Shown here piece by piece: positions 1 to 9,185 of a stretch of 64,000 nt of DNA. The stretch spans positions 124,001-188,000 of the forward strand of contig VXBP01010394.1 of assembly GCA_013400115.1 (NCBI GenBank), read 5' to 3'. Made by a program: the position numbers and the translations under genes. The first letter of the stretch is position 1; every line of letters begins with the position of its first letter. Origin of the DNA: Rhinopomastus cyanomelas. Lineage: Eukaryota > Chordata > Aves > Bucerotiformes > Rhinopomastidae. The notes under the pieces are model-generated. The model was not told where the DNA came from and searched no databases. It saw nothing but the letters and a program-made list of their open reading frames with translations.

Positions 1-666
1 TGCTGTTCTGCTTCACTTGACTGTAGAGCCAGTGTTTTGCAGCTAGCATTCGGCACTCCCTGCTTGCCTTCTGAAGAGTAATAAAAAGGAAATTTATCAT
101 TTGGCCAAGTGTTCAGGTGTGGAATTTCCTACACTCATTTATTTTTAATAAAAGTTTTAAGAAAGGCTTGAACCTCAAATCCTCTTGGAGTCAAGGAACA
201 GTTCCTTGGCTCTTAGGTTCTGAAGTTGAGTTGAAGGGCCAAACCTCTGAAATAAATTAAATCGGTGATTTTTCTTTTAAGTTATAGACATGTAAATACC
301 TTTCTTGAAATCAAGGGCAAGTCTGATCTTAACTAATCATCTTATGCTGATTTTCTTCACTATTTTGGTGGGGTTTTTTTAGAAAACAGAGATCAGGTTT
401 CAAACTGTTGATGGTCAACATGAGGGGTGTCTGTGAGGCATATTCTAGACAGCAAAACCCTAGACTTCAGAAGTAGGGTGCCTTGTGTTCAGCAGTGACT
501 GCAGTTCATGCATGCCAAGGCTGCTGTTTGATTGTAGATCCTGTTCCCTTCCTAAAGGAGTAAGAGAGCTTCAGTGAACTGCAGTAACAAAGGTGTGGGC
601 TGCACTCCTCACTTTGTACTACAGGTAGATTTTTAAGATAAACAGGATTACTCTGGAGCCTTCGTA
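1..666. other. non-coding sequence, no gene seen
   Basis: AT-rich unique sequence. I see no exon, RNA gene or recognisable repeat before the first CR1 element. Short T runs (for example near 377) are the only low-complexity features. Confidence 0.6.
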
Positions 667-670
667 GAAC

Positions 671-981
671 CATAGAATCATGAAAGTTGGAAGAGACATC
701 TGAGATTGTCCAGTCCAACCATCAACCCAACCTCACCCTGCCCAGTAAAGCTTGTTCCCAAGGGTCACATCTACACATGTTTTTTTTAACACCTTCAGGG
801 ACAGTGACTCCAGCACCTCCCTGGGCAGCCTGTTCCAACTCCTGACCACTCTGTCAGTTTACCTGATGTCCAGTGTAAACCTCCCCTGGCACAGCTTGGG
901 CCATTTACTCTCATCCTGTTGCTACTGACTTGGGAGAAGAGACTGAACTCCACCTTTCTATAACCTTCTAAACTATCAGGA
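671..981 (-). mobile_element. CR1 retrotransposon fragment (3' end), minus strand
   Basis: The left edge reads 'catagaatcatgaaagttgg', the reverse complement of a CR1 3' terminus. It is followed by 'aagagacatc', 'cagtccaacc', 'cctccctgggcagcctgttc' and 'gggagaagagactgaac', which are consecutive landmarks of the CR1 3' UTR and ORF2 C-terminus read backwards. About 310 bp remain, so the element is 5'-truncated inside the ORF2 C-terminus. No open frame survives. Its 5' end lies about 25 bp from the 5' end of the plus-strand CR1 at 1005, a 5'-to-5' arrangement. The right boundary is uncertain by about 20 bp. Confidence 0.93.
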
Positions 982-1004
982 CCAAGATTCTGAGTTTCAT
1001 TCAT

Positions 1005-1510
1005 TCAGGCCTCACTCTGAGTACTGGAGGCAGTTCTGGCTCCCTCATTTTAAGAAAGAGACAGGGATGCTACAGTGGGTCTAGAGGAGAGCAACAAGGC
1101 TGGTGAAGGGACTAGAGGGAAAGTCTGATGAAGAGTGGTTAAGGGAGCTGGGGTTGTTTAGACTGGAGAAGAAAAGACTCAAGGGGGACCTTCTCCCTCT
1201 ATACAGCTACCTTCAGGATGGTTATAGTCAGGTGGGGGTCGGGCTTTTCTCCCAGGCAACTAGTGCCAGGATGAGAGGGCAGGACTTGAAGATGCCAGGG
1301 GAGGGTTAGGTTGGATGTTAGTTCTTCCTCATGGAAGAGTGATCAGACCCTGGAACGGACTCCCCAGGGCAGTGGTAGAGTCCCCATCCCTGGAGGTGTT
1401 AAGAACAGACTGGCTGCGGCCTTTAGTGGTGGATGTGGTCATGTTAGGTCATGGGCTGGGCTGGATGAGCTCAGAGGTCTTTTTCAGCCACAGTAGTTCT
1501 GTGATTCCTA
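1005..1510 (+). mobile_element. CR1 retrotransposon fragment (3' end), plus strand
   Basis: This is a sense-orientation CR1 tail. 'gagagcaacaaggctggtga', 'gggagctggggttgtttaga', 'cccaggcaactagtgccagg', 'ccccagggcagtggtagagt' and the terminal 'agttctgtgattccta' follow the order of the last part of ORF2 and the 3' UTR. Short open frames at 1103-1309 and 1311-1496 are pieces of the decayed ORF2 C-terminus, separated by frameshifts and stops. The element is 5'-truncated at about 1005. Its 3' end differs from the family at 8.5, 19.3 and 46.2 kb, so it is a separate subfamily. Confidence 0.92.
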
Positions 1511-2207
1511 GTTCTCTGTGGAGGGAATGATCAGCTGTAGGACATTCAATTTATTTATTTATTGCTCTTTTTTAAGACAACTCCATGGTGTGACCAGCGA
1601 GGAGTTAAAATTCTAGTCTGAGGTCACACTTAATACACCTAGAGCAAGTGAAGAAGACAAAACATTTCTAAGTGTTCTCGTGAAGGTTTATTGTGTAAGG
1701 TCTATGTTTTGTGAGATGATGCAGCGTGTCATGTGGAAACATGCAGTGAGGTTCTACTTAAGTAAAAAGGTAAAACACATCTTGTGAGGGGTATCTTGCC
1801 CATGATGGTCTAGAGAGCTTTCTTGGAAGGAACGGAAGAGGAATAATTGAGAATATCACATCTCTGAGCCATGTGCTAGCACAAGTTTCTGAGATATGGT
1901 TCATAGCAGCTGGAGTTTTGCTTTTTTTCACAGAATATTTCTCTGCTCTTACCATCTCCTTTCTGCTTTGCTTAATGTTCTCTTCACTTCCCCTTTGCAG
2001 AATGCAAGTACAGTGGAAGTTAGAATTTAGTTGTCAAACTCACTATATTCAGTTGAGTATCAAACTAGGAAAAAGAAATAAGGGTTTTTTTAATTCCCTG
2101 TGGCCTACGATGTTTTTGTGATGGGGGGAGATAATATTGTTACGTGGGAGAATGGGGACACAAATAGGATATTAGGAAATCCAACACTTCAGAACAGCTG
2201 CTGATGT
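1511..2207. other. non-coding sequence, no gene seen
   Basis: Unique AT-rich DNA. The open frames here are short, overlap each other on both strands and show no recognisable domain. Confidence 0.55.
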
Positions 2208-2350
2208 TAGCAGGGACCCTTGAGGTCTTGCCCAACCTGCATGCACCAGGCACACCAGTACAGACTCCTGATGGCTATTTCAAGCATCCTCAGCGGGGAA
2301 ACTCCACACCCCCTGGGCAACCTGGGTGTTCACTGTTAAACTGTGCTCGC
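2208..2350 (-). mobile_element. eroded CR1 relic, minus strand
   Basis: Spaced CR1 landmarks in reverse orientation are visible: 'agcagggacccttgaggtct' (compare the usual ggaagggacct), 'gcccaacctgc' and 'ctccacaccccctgggcaac'. They occur in the order expected for the 3' 140 bp or so of a minus-strand CR1. Divergence is high and the terminal octamer is lost, so this is an old copy or a chance resemblance. Confidence 0.5.
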
Positions 2351-4204
2351 ACAATGGATGGGGAAGGGGTGTGTGTGGAGGACTTCAGGGTGGCTGCCTC
2401 TGTGTGTTCAAAGAATCATCTTCTAGACTCAGAAATAGAGTAGTTACAGGGGGAAAAAAAGTGTGATGGGGAGCATGGGAAGTTCCAAGGGAGCAGCATT
2501 GTTCATAGAGCAGCTGCTGTCATTGCAGAGAGCAGCCAGGTTACTGATGAGCTTAGGAAGGCTTGTTTGTACACCAGAGGTTTTTTTACATCTTTATTAT
2601 GAAATGCTGCCCCTTATAAATTAAAATACAGTTGTGATCTTAAACAGATATTTCTGTTTATCCACAGAGATGAAATATGGAGCAGACATTTATAGCCCAA
2701 CATTAATGGATTTAATAAGTGCTTGAAGTTTGATAAAAGCATAGTTGCTCACAGCTTTAAATAAGATTTTTTTTAAGTAGTTATGTGAAAGATAAATAAA
2801 TAAAACTAGTTTAACAGTATTTAAGTATTTTTAAAGTTAATAAGCATAGAATTTTTTTATCTGATACTTTTCTTGTGGAAATGAAACTAATTGCTAAAGC
2901 AAGCTCTCATCTATTATGTATTTTCCCCTCAACGTGTCTAGTGCTGCAGGAAAACTCTTGTATAGAAAACAGTAATTCAACAAATTGGATGTTAAAAGCT
3001 GCAGACTGGATGATGGGAATGCAAAGCATCACATCTAACAGCTAAGTTAAGCACAGTGCAGGGTTATAGAGTGAGACTGGCATTATTTTTGGAGAAGGAT
3101 CCTGGAGAAACAGGATTGGTGACAAGTTACGAAAGTCTGTAATTTCATAATTCAGAATAGGCTCTAGAATATCATAAAAAATACCCTGTTCTGAAGATTC
3201 TGTACATTGCCTTAGGGAAGAAAACTTGGCTTTCCCCCTCAGTTTTCTTTTATTGTTTACACCTGTCAGAACTGAACTGGTTCAGCAAAAATTATATGGA
3301 ATTTCCTTCAGTGGTGTTCCTGAGCACTCCTGTGCAAAATGCAGCCAAAGTCATTCGTGTCTCCAGCAGGAAGGGAGATGAGGTGGATGCAGAGGGTTTC
3401 TGGCTAAAGAAGAATCCAAAACACAGCAGCCACCTTCCCCTGGCCGCTCATGCTGTGCAGGTCAGGAGAACATACTGGTAGAAGTGAGATGGGTACAAGT
3501 ATATTTGTTCTCTGTGGAAAAATAGACTTGAAGGTACCTAATTTTGAAGTAGGTTGGAACAGTCTTCCCCTCTGGATTTTGTGGTAGGGTAGTGAGGGAG
3601 AAACAACCTTTACAGAAATTTTGTTCATATTTCAGAGTTATTTCTGTTTTCATGGCTGTGGACTCTATGAAGATGTATTTTCTACAAAATTGGGGAACAG
3701 TAGTCGTAAAAAATTAACAGTACTTGGGCAATGAGCTCCTTGTAATGAACTGGGAACACAAGAGCCTGGGAACGGGCCTGTGGATTGTGAGGCTTGTTGG
3801 TTTCTACAAGACTCCAAAGGAAGGATTATGAAATTTCCTGCTAGTTTCATACTGGAACAAAACCAAGCCTGCCCCCCCATCTACCTTTTTTTTCCCCTTA
3901 AACAAAATGGCAAGATACCGGCTGGCAGTGGAGCCAACCCTTGGACCTCTTGGAAAGCTGCTTGGTTGGTGCCTGCGTTTGTAGTGGGCAGGGAGCCGTT
4001 TCCATGCCTGGTTCCTTTGCAACCTGCATTTTTTCCTGTTGCATCAATACATTGGTGTGTTTATACAATTACTAATGGAGATGAGGGATTGTTCTTGAGG
4101 ATTTTTAGTGCTTGAAATTAGTTTCTTTTTCAAAAAATGGGCTCTGTAGTGCAGACAGTCCTTTTGCAATTTCACAATTGCTTAAGCTGCTTGGATGTAT
4201 TCCA

Positions 4205-4315
4205 GAATTGTGTTTCAGCCTGGCAGGATTCAAACCCTGGTACTGCCACACAGGTTTTTGATAGCTGGATTAAATGAAGTGGTGCTGTAAAATCCTTCTC
4301 TCTTTCCAAAACAGC
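4205..4315 (+). repeat. possible MIR-like SINE relic
   Basis: 'gcctggcaggattcaaaccc', then 'tggtactgccac' and about 50 bp later 'gctgtaaaatcc', resemble in order the tRNA-related head and the 'ctgtaaaat' tail block of MIR/CORE-SINEs. The middle would have to be shortened by about 20 bp. MIR-class relics are known to be rare in bird genomes. The match is by eye only. Confidence 0.35.
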
Positions 4316-4880
4316 AGTGCAAAGTTAGCCGGATGCTGAGCGGTGGTTCTTCTGCGGAGCAGTGAATCTTTATGGTATGTTGCTTAAAAATAGGTAAATG
4401 TGCTCAGAAATTACCAAGTGTAAAGTCAGTGGTGATTAAGCGAAATCATAAGCTATACTTGTCTTTCAGGTCTTTTTTCCAGTTCTCCCTGGGCAGTAGC
4501 AGAGCCTTTTTCCTAAGGTGTTAAGTTTAGTTTATAAAGGGGAAGTGTGTAAGAATCGAATGCTCTGCCCTGACTCATTCTGGTGTCTGTTCTTTATTCC
4601 AGGCCTTATTGATGACACACTATGCTATGAATTTAGAAAAATCTACACTGCTGCAGAGGCAGCAAATTGCTTTCTGTGTGCGTGTGTCTTGCTTGCCTCT
4701 GGACCTTTTCTGCTGCAAGGTTCTGGCACAGGTGAGCTCTTTGAGGCAGGAATGCGGCAGTTCTGGGATATCATTTGGCAAACCTCCCCTGCTTTCCTCC
4801 CTTTGCGTTCAGAAGATTGAGTTATCTCTGTTCTGATATCTATCTATTAGGCACAAGAGCTTATGTAGGTGGTAAACCTT

Positions 4881-4960
4881 TAAAATACTAACTATAGACT
4901 CAAAAACCTCCCTTTAAAAATACCATCTACAGACTGAAAAATCCCTTTCAAAATACCTGA
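4881..4960. repeat. imperfect tandem duplication, unit about 34 bp
   Basis: Unit 1 starts 'taaaatactaactatagact' at 4881. Unit 2 starts 'taaaaataccatctacagac' at 4915. A partial third unit, 'aaaatacctga', begins at 4950. Both full units end in a 'ccctt' block. Confidence 0.75.
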
Positions 4961-6807
4961 AAGAAGAAAAGTATGTTTGTGATTTCAGTGTGTTCCTGTT
5001 AACATGAACTCTGCTGGCCGATGAGAAATCCCGTTGGTTAGAAGGGAATGAGTGTTTGTAGCTGCCCTGCAGCTTGTGCATTGCCAGTGCAGTCTGTCAG
5101 ATAGCAAAGCGGGGCGTAAGCTGTCTGGATCTGGGGGTATTTCCTGTGCACTGTTAGCTGTGACTGCCAAGCACCTACCCTAAATGATGGCTGTCGGTGA
5201 ATAGTTGCAGTTATGTACATGGTGCTCCTCTCTGGCTCTCAAACCTGTGCCCTGGCTCAGAAAACAGTTAGATGCATCAGAGCACTGATCAAAATTGATT
5301 AAAACACAAAGTATTTTAATGACCTTTAACCTTAAAACCAGAAGCTACCAGAAAGATGATGTGGAAGACAAGCCACGTTTGTGGTGCTGTGTCTGACCTA
5401 ACACTTTGTTCCCTTTCCTTGCTTGGGAACCAACCTGGACACTTCTGCAGGTGTGTGTTGATGCTCCGTTGCAGAAGCTCAGTAGTTTCAGTTGCATCTT
5501 GAGGTTACTTCGTGCAGCTACAGCATCAGATTTGTATCCATAAATGATGGATGTCATTGAGGATACCGATGCGGGGAAGAAGGCAGGGACTCCTATGCTT
5601 TGATGGCTCATACAGGTTTAAACTGCATTTTTTTGTTGTTTTTTACATTTCAGTCAATGGATGAGTGAAGCCCTGTTACCCTCAGCACTTCAGTGCTGCT
5701 GAGACTGTGCAGCCTGACTGTGTGTTACGGCATTTGTGTCTCACTGCAGTCCTCAGGTTTATGACACCATTCAGTGGGAGGCAGTACTGCTCAGACCTTT
5801 CTGAGTGTTCAGTTACCTTTGTGTGTGTTACGGTGCCTCCCACCTAAGCTGCTTTCAGTTGCTCTCTGCATTTCTTCCGTTAGCCAGCTAACAGGCATAG
5901 AGCTCACTCTGAGAAGTCAGGTCCTCGCACGGGATGTTCTAAACTGATACCAGTGTGTGGGGAGGAGGCTTTCTGGATCGGCCACTTGTCTAATAAGAAA
6001 GTTTCCTTCCTACTCAGAAGTTTAGTTTTACTTATTTGTGAAAGGAGCCGGGTTTGTCGGCTTCTAAAAGAGGTGACTTGGTTGCTAAATTCCAGCAGGT
6101 CTTTGGAAAAATAAGTAAATCAGGGTTTTGTCATGCACGATGTTGTGCACAAGCGCTCTGCATGTGGGATTTTGTTGCACCAGATGGTGTATTGATACCT
6201 CTAAGAGCTGTGTAATTAATTTGTTTTGCTTTCTTCGTCTCTCTTGACTAGGGCAACTAGACAGCAATCTGTCAGGAGTGAGATTCAGTACTAAATGAAG
6301 CTTTCATATTTATCACCTAGGTCAGCAAATTATTCCCACAGTCCTCTAGTTGAGTGTTTCATTTTTTCCAGAAGCCAGGTAATGAGGGTAGAAGAGGGAA
6401 ACATCTCCACAGAGACACCGCTAACAGCCTTGATGTCCTTAACTGGTTTTTGAATGAATTAACTCACAGCAATAATTCTGTCAGTCTTGACCTGGCAATT
6501 TTTTTTTATTGCTACATAAATGCAGGCCTGGCTTGGACTTGTCATTGTCTTTGCTCTGGGTAATTATCTACAGATATATCGAAAGCCTAAAAATAGCAGT
6601 GGTGAGGTATGGGACAGGCTCTAAATTTTGTATTGATCTGAGGTGAGGACATCAAAGTAATAATTACTGTTATCTGGGCTAATTCTGTGGAACTCGAGAC
6701 TGGAGATTTTGTTTCTTTCCATCTCATCATTTGCACACAGGAAATAGGTTTTGGAACTTTTCGTAAATTTAATGATTTTGCTGGTACATTTAAAGATTCC
6801 AACAGGT

Positions 6808-7194
6808 AGGAAGTCAAGGAAAGGAGCCAGAAGACCTGCGTGGTTAAACAGGGAGCTGCTGGGCAAACTGAAGAAGAAAGCCTGTAAGTCATGGAAGGAG
6901 GGGATGGCCACTTGGGGTGATTATAAGGCTCTGGTGAGAGAACGTAGGGATGCAACTAGGACAGCCAAGGCCTCCTTGGAATTAAACCTTGCAAGGGAGA
7001 TCAAGGGCAACAAAAAGGGCTTCTTCAAATACATTGCAGGTAAAACTAACACTAGAGGCAACGTAGGACCTGTGCTGAATGGTGGATGCCCTGGAGACAG
7101 AGGATGCAGACAAAGCAGAGATACCAAACACCTTCTTTGCCTCTGTCTGTACCTCTGGGGGGCTGTCCTGAATTCAAGCCCCAGACTGCTGTGA
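6808..7194 (+). pseudogene. CR1 ORF2 remnant: endonuclease-RT linker region
   Basis: The frame from 6808 reads a basic segment (RKSRKGARRPAWLNRELLGK, then KLKKKACKSWKEG), followed by KGFFKYIAGK. This is characteristic of the stretch between the AP-endonuclease and the reverse transcriptase in CR1 ORF2. From about 7082 the sensible reading moves to another phase, in which 'NTFFASVCTS' appears, so there is a one-base indel near 7075-7082. The original phase then runs into a stop at 7192-7194. The endonuclease domain itself is missing through 5' truncation. An antisense open frame covers the same DNA but has no independent support. Confidence 0.85.
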
Positions 7195-7257
7195 CTCCAG
7201 AGGAAGTTGAAACAAGAGAGAGCCTGCCTTGGTTGATGCAACGGCGTTAGGGATAAG

Positions 7258-8010
7258 TTGAGCAAACTAAATGTGCACAAATCCATGGGCCCTGATGGGA
7301 TGCACCTGCGTGTGCTAAGGGAGACAGTGGAAGTCATTGCTAGGCCACTCTCCATCATCTTTGCTAAGTCATGGGGATCAGGAGAGGTGGCTACAGATTG
7401 GAGGACAGCAAATGTCACTCCAATTTTCAAAAAGGGAAAGAAGGAAGACCTAGGCAACTATAGACCGGTCAGCCTCACCTCCGTCACAGGAAAGGTGATG
7501 GAACAATTTGTCCTAGAGGCTGTCTCCAGGCACATCAAGGACAAGAGGGTCATTAGGGACAGACAGCATGGCTTCACGAAGGGAAAGTCGTGCTTGACCA
7601 ACCTGATAGCCTTTCATGAGGGCATAACTGGGTGGACGGATAATGACAGAGTAGTGGATGTGGTCTATCTCGACTTAAGTAAGGCTTTTGACACAGACTC
7701 CCACAGCATCCTAGTAGCCAAACTGAGGCAGGGTGGACTGGATGATTGGGTAGTGAGGTGGATGGTGAGCTGGCTGCAGGATAGAAGCCCGAGAGCAGTG
7801 GTCAATGGGACAGATTCTAGCTGGAGGCCTGTATCTAGTGGAGTCCCCAAAGGGTCAGTGCTGCGACCAGTCCTGTTCAATCTAGTCGCTAATGATTTGG
7901 ATGAGGGATTAGGGTGCACTGTCAGCAAGTTTGCTGAAGACACAAAGCTGGGTGGTGTCGCCGACACCCAGCAGACTGCGCTGCTATTCAGTGGGACCTG
8001 GACAGGCTAG
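7258..8010 (+). pseudogene. CR1 ORF2 remnant: reverse-transcriptase core
   Basis: This is an open segment of about 250 codons carrying the order of motifs of a non-LTR reverse transcriptase. HKSMGPDGMH lies at residues 7-16. The palm-entry KKGKKEDLGNYRPVSLTSV is at 58-76 and QHGFTKGKSCLTNL at 103-116. Motif A, YLDLSKAFD, is at 137-145, with its aspartate retained. The SGVPKGSVLRPVLFN block is at 194-208. Motif C is at 225-228, nt 7930-7941. The family's FADD signature is FAED here, so a catalytic metal-binding aspartate is replaced. The SGVP block also shows substitutions at two usually fixed positions (K and R where Q and G are normal). A frameshift at about 7985 ends the frame. The start chosen is only the first codon after upstream stops, not a true initiation site. 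Confidence 0.92.
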
Positions 8011-8033
8011 AGAGCTGGGATGGGAGAAACTTA

Positions 8034-8303
8034 ATGAAGTATAACAAGGGTAAGTGTAGAGTCTTGCATCTGGGCAAGAACAACCCCAGGTTCCAGTATA
8101 GGTTGGGCACTGACCTGCTGGAGAGCAGTGTAGGGGAAAGGGCCCTGGGTGTCCTGGTGGACAGCAGGATGACCATGAGCCAGCAGTGTGCTCTTGTGGC
8201 CAAGAGGGCCAACAGCATCCTGGGGTGGATCAGGAGGGGGTTGGTTAGCAGATCAAGAGATGTTCTTCTCCCCCTCTACTCTGCCCTGGTGAGTCCAATC
8301 TAG
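8034..8303 (+). pseudogene. CR1 ORF2 remnant: RT thumb/connection region
   Basis: This segment is in a different phase from the RT core. It reads YNKGKCRVLHLGKNNP, then ALGVLVDSRMTMSQQCALVA and LPLYSALVSP, all standard CR1 ORF2 blocks downstream of motif C. The true join to the upstream frame is at about 7985, before the nominal methionine at 8034. The phase is lost again at about 8300, where an indel brings in a stop. Reading then continues in the third phase (EYCVQFWAPQ) to about 8455. Confidence 0.9.
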
Positions 8304-8457
8304 AGTATTGTGTCCAGTTCTGGGCCCCTCAGTTCAAGAGGGACACAGAGCTGCTGGAGGGTGTCCAGGGTAGAGCAACGAGGATGATGAAGGAAGCGGA
8401 GCACCTCCCTTATGAGGAGTGGTCGAGGGAGCTGGGTCTCTTTAGCTTGGAGGAGAC

Positions 8458-8727
8458 TTGAGGGGTGACCTCATTAATGTCTATAAATACATGAAGAGTG
8501 GGTGTCAGGAGGGTGGAGCCAGGCTCTTCTCAATGTCATCTTGTGATAGGATGATGGGCAATGGTTGTAAACTGGAACATAGCAGGTTCCATATAAATAT
8601 CAGAAGGGACTTCTTCCCACTGAGTGTGACAGAGCACTGGAACAGGCTGCCCAGGGAGGTTGTGGACTCTCCTTCTCTGGAGACGTTTAAGACCCGCCTG
8701 GATGTGTTCCTGTGCAACTTGATCTAG
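8458..8727 (+). pseudogene. CR1 ORF2 remnant: C-terminus
   Basis: The last 89 or so codons of ORF2 are intact in one phase: RGDLINVYKYMKSG near the start, then VTEHWNRLPREVV, then a final FLCNLI and a TAG stop at 8725-8727. This matches the usual CR1 ORF2 end, with the 3' UTR immediately downstream. The nominal start at 8458 is a TTG just after a frameshift and is not biological. Close relatives of this segment occur at 19355-19591 (minus) and 46241-46471 (plus). Confidence 0.92.
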
Positions 8728-8954
8728 GTGATCCTGCTGTTGCAGGGGGATTGGACTATATGATCTTTTGAGGTCTCTTCCAATCCCTAATGGTTCTGTG
8801 ATTAATTTCTCTGTTAAAGAACAGGAAATCAAATAGGCAGTTTCCTGTTAGTTGCTTTGCTTCAGAAGTTCCACTGTGTTAATTTAGCCTAAGCCCACTC
8901 CTGGCATCCAGCAGCAACCTGATTGCTGTGTGATGAGCAAATATGACACATAAA

Positions 8955-9185
8955 CATGGAACAGGAGAGCAGGTTCAGCCTAGACCTTAGGAAGAAGTTC
9001 TTCAGTGCCAGGGTGAAGAGGCTCTAGAATTGGTTGCCCAGAGAGGCTGTGGCTGCCCTCATGTGTTCAGACCAGGTTGGATGGAGCCCTGAGCAACCGA
9101 GTCAGGTTGAGATGTGTCGCTGCCCATGGCAGGGTGGTTGGAGTAGATGATCTGTGAAGTCCATTCCAATCTGAGGTAGTCCATG
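8955..9185 (+). mobile_element. CR1 fragment of a second subfamily, plus strand
   Basis: 'aggttcagcctagaccttag', 'gaagaagttcttcagtgcca', 'ttggttgcccagagaggctg' and a 'ggttggagtagatgatctgt' to 'ccattccaatctg' end identify a CR1 3' tail. Its sequence matches the copy at 12556-12979 rather than the 2-kb element just upstream. It is 5'-truncated to about 230 bp, with no coding capacity. Confidence 0.9.

Larger units (their letters stand above)
2351..6799. other. non-coding sequence, no gene seen
   Basis: This is mostly unique AT-rich DNA, interrupted by a weak MIR-like match near 4205-4315 and a small tandem duplication at 4881-4960. The longest frames here (3780-4115 plus, 111 codons; 4518-4820 plus, 100 codons) have no recognisable domain, no convincing splice context and overlapping frames on other phases, so I do not call them genes. 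Confidence 0.5.
6800..8803 (+). mobile_element. 5'-truncated CR1 retrotransposon, about 2.0 kb, with decayed ORF2
   Basis: This is the largest element of the window. It begins inside ORF2, in the linker after the endonuclease domain (which is absent along with ORF1). It continues through the reverse-transcriptase domain to the ORF2 C-terminus, whose stop lies at 8725-8727, and ends in a 76-bp 3' UTR closing with 'tggttctgtgatt'. CR1 elements mobilise by target-primed reverse transcription and are usually 5'-truncated like this one. ORF2 is broken by several frameshifts and stops, so the copy is dead. The left boundary is inferred from where protein similarity starts and could shift by about 20 bp. 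No target-site duplication is evident, as is usual for CR1. Confidence 0.95.

Noticed and set aside
4215..4245. B-box-like 'ggattcaaaccc' suggesting a tRNA gene
   Set aside because: No A box or cloverleaf could be built around it. A SINE relic explains it better.
6921..7457. 178-codon open frame on the minus strand
   Set aside because: It lies wholly antisense to the CR1 ORF2 remnant. Its length follows from the composition of that coding strand and no independent motif supports it.
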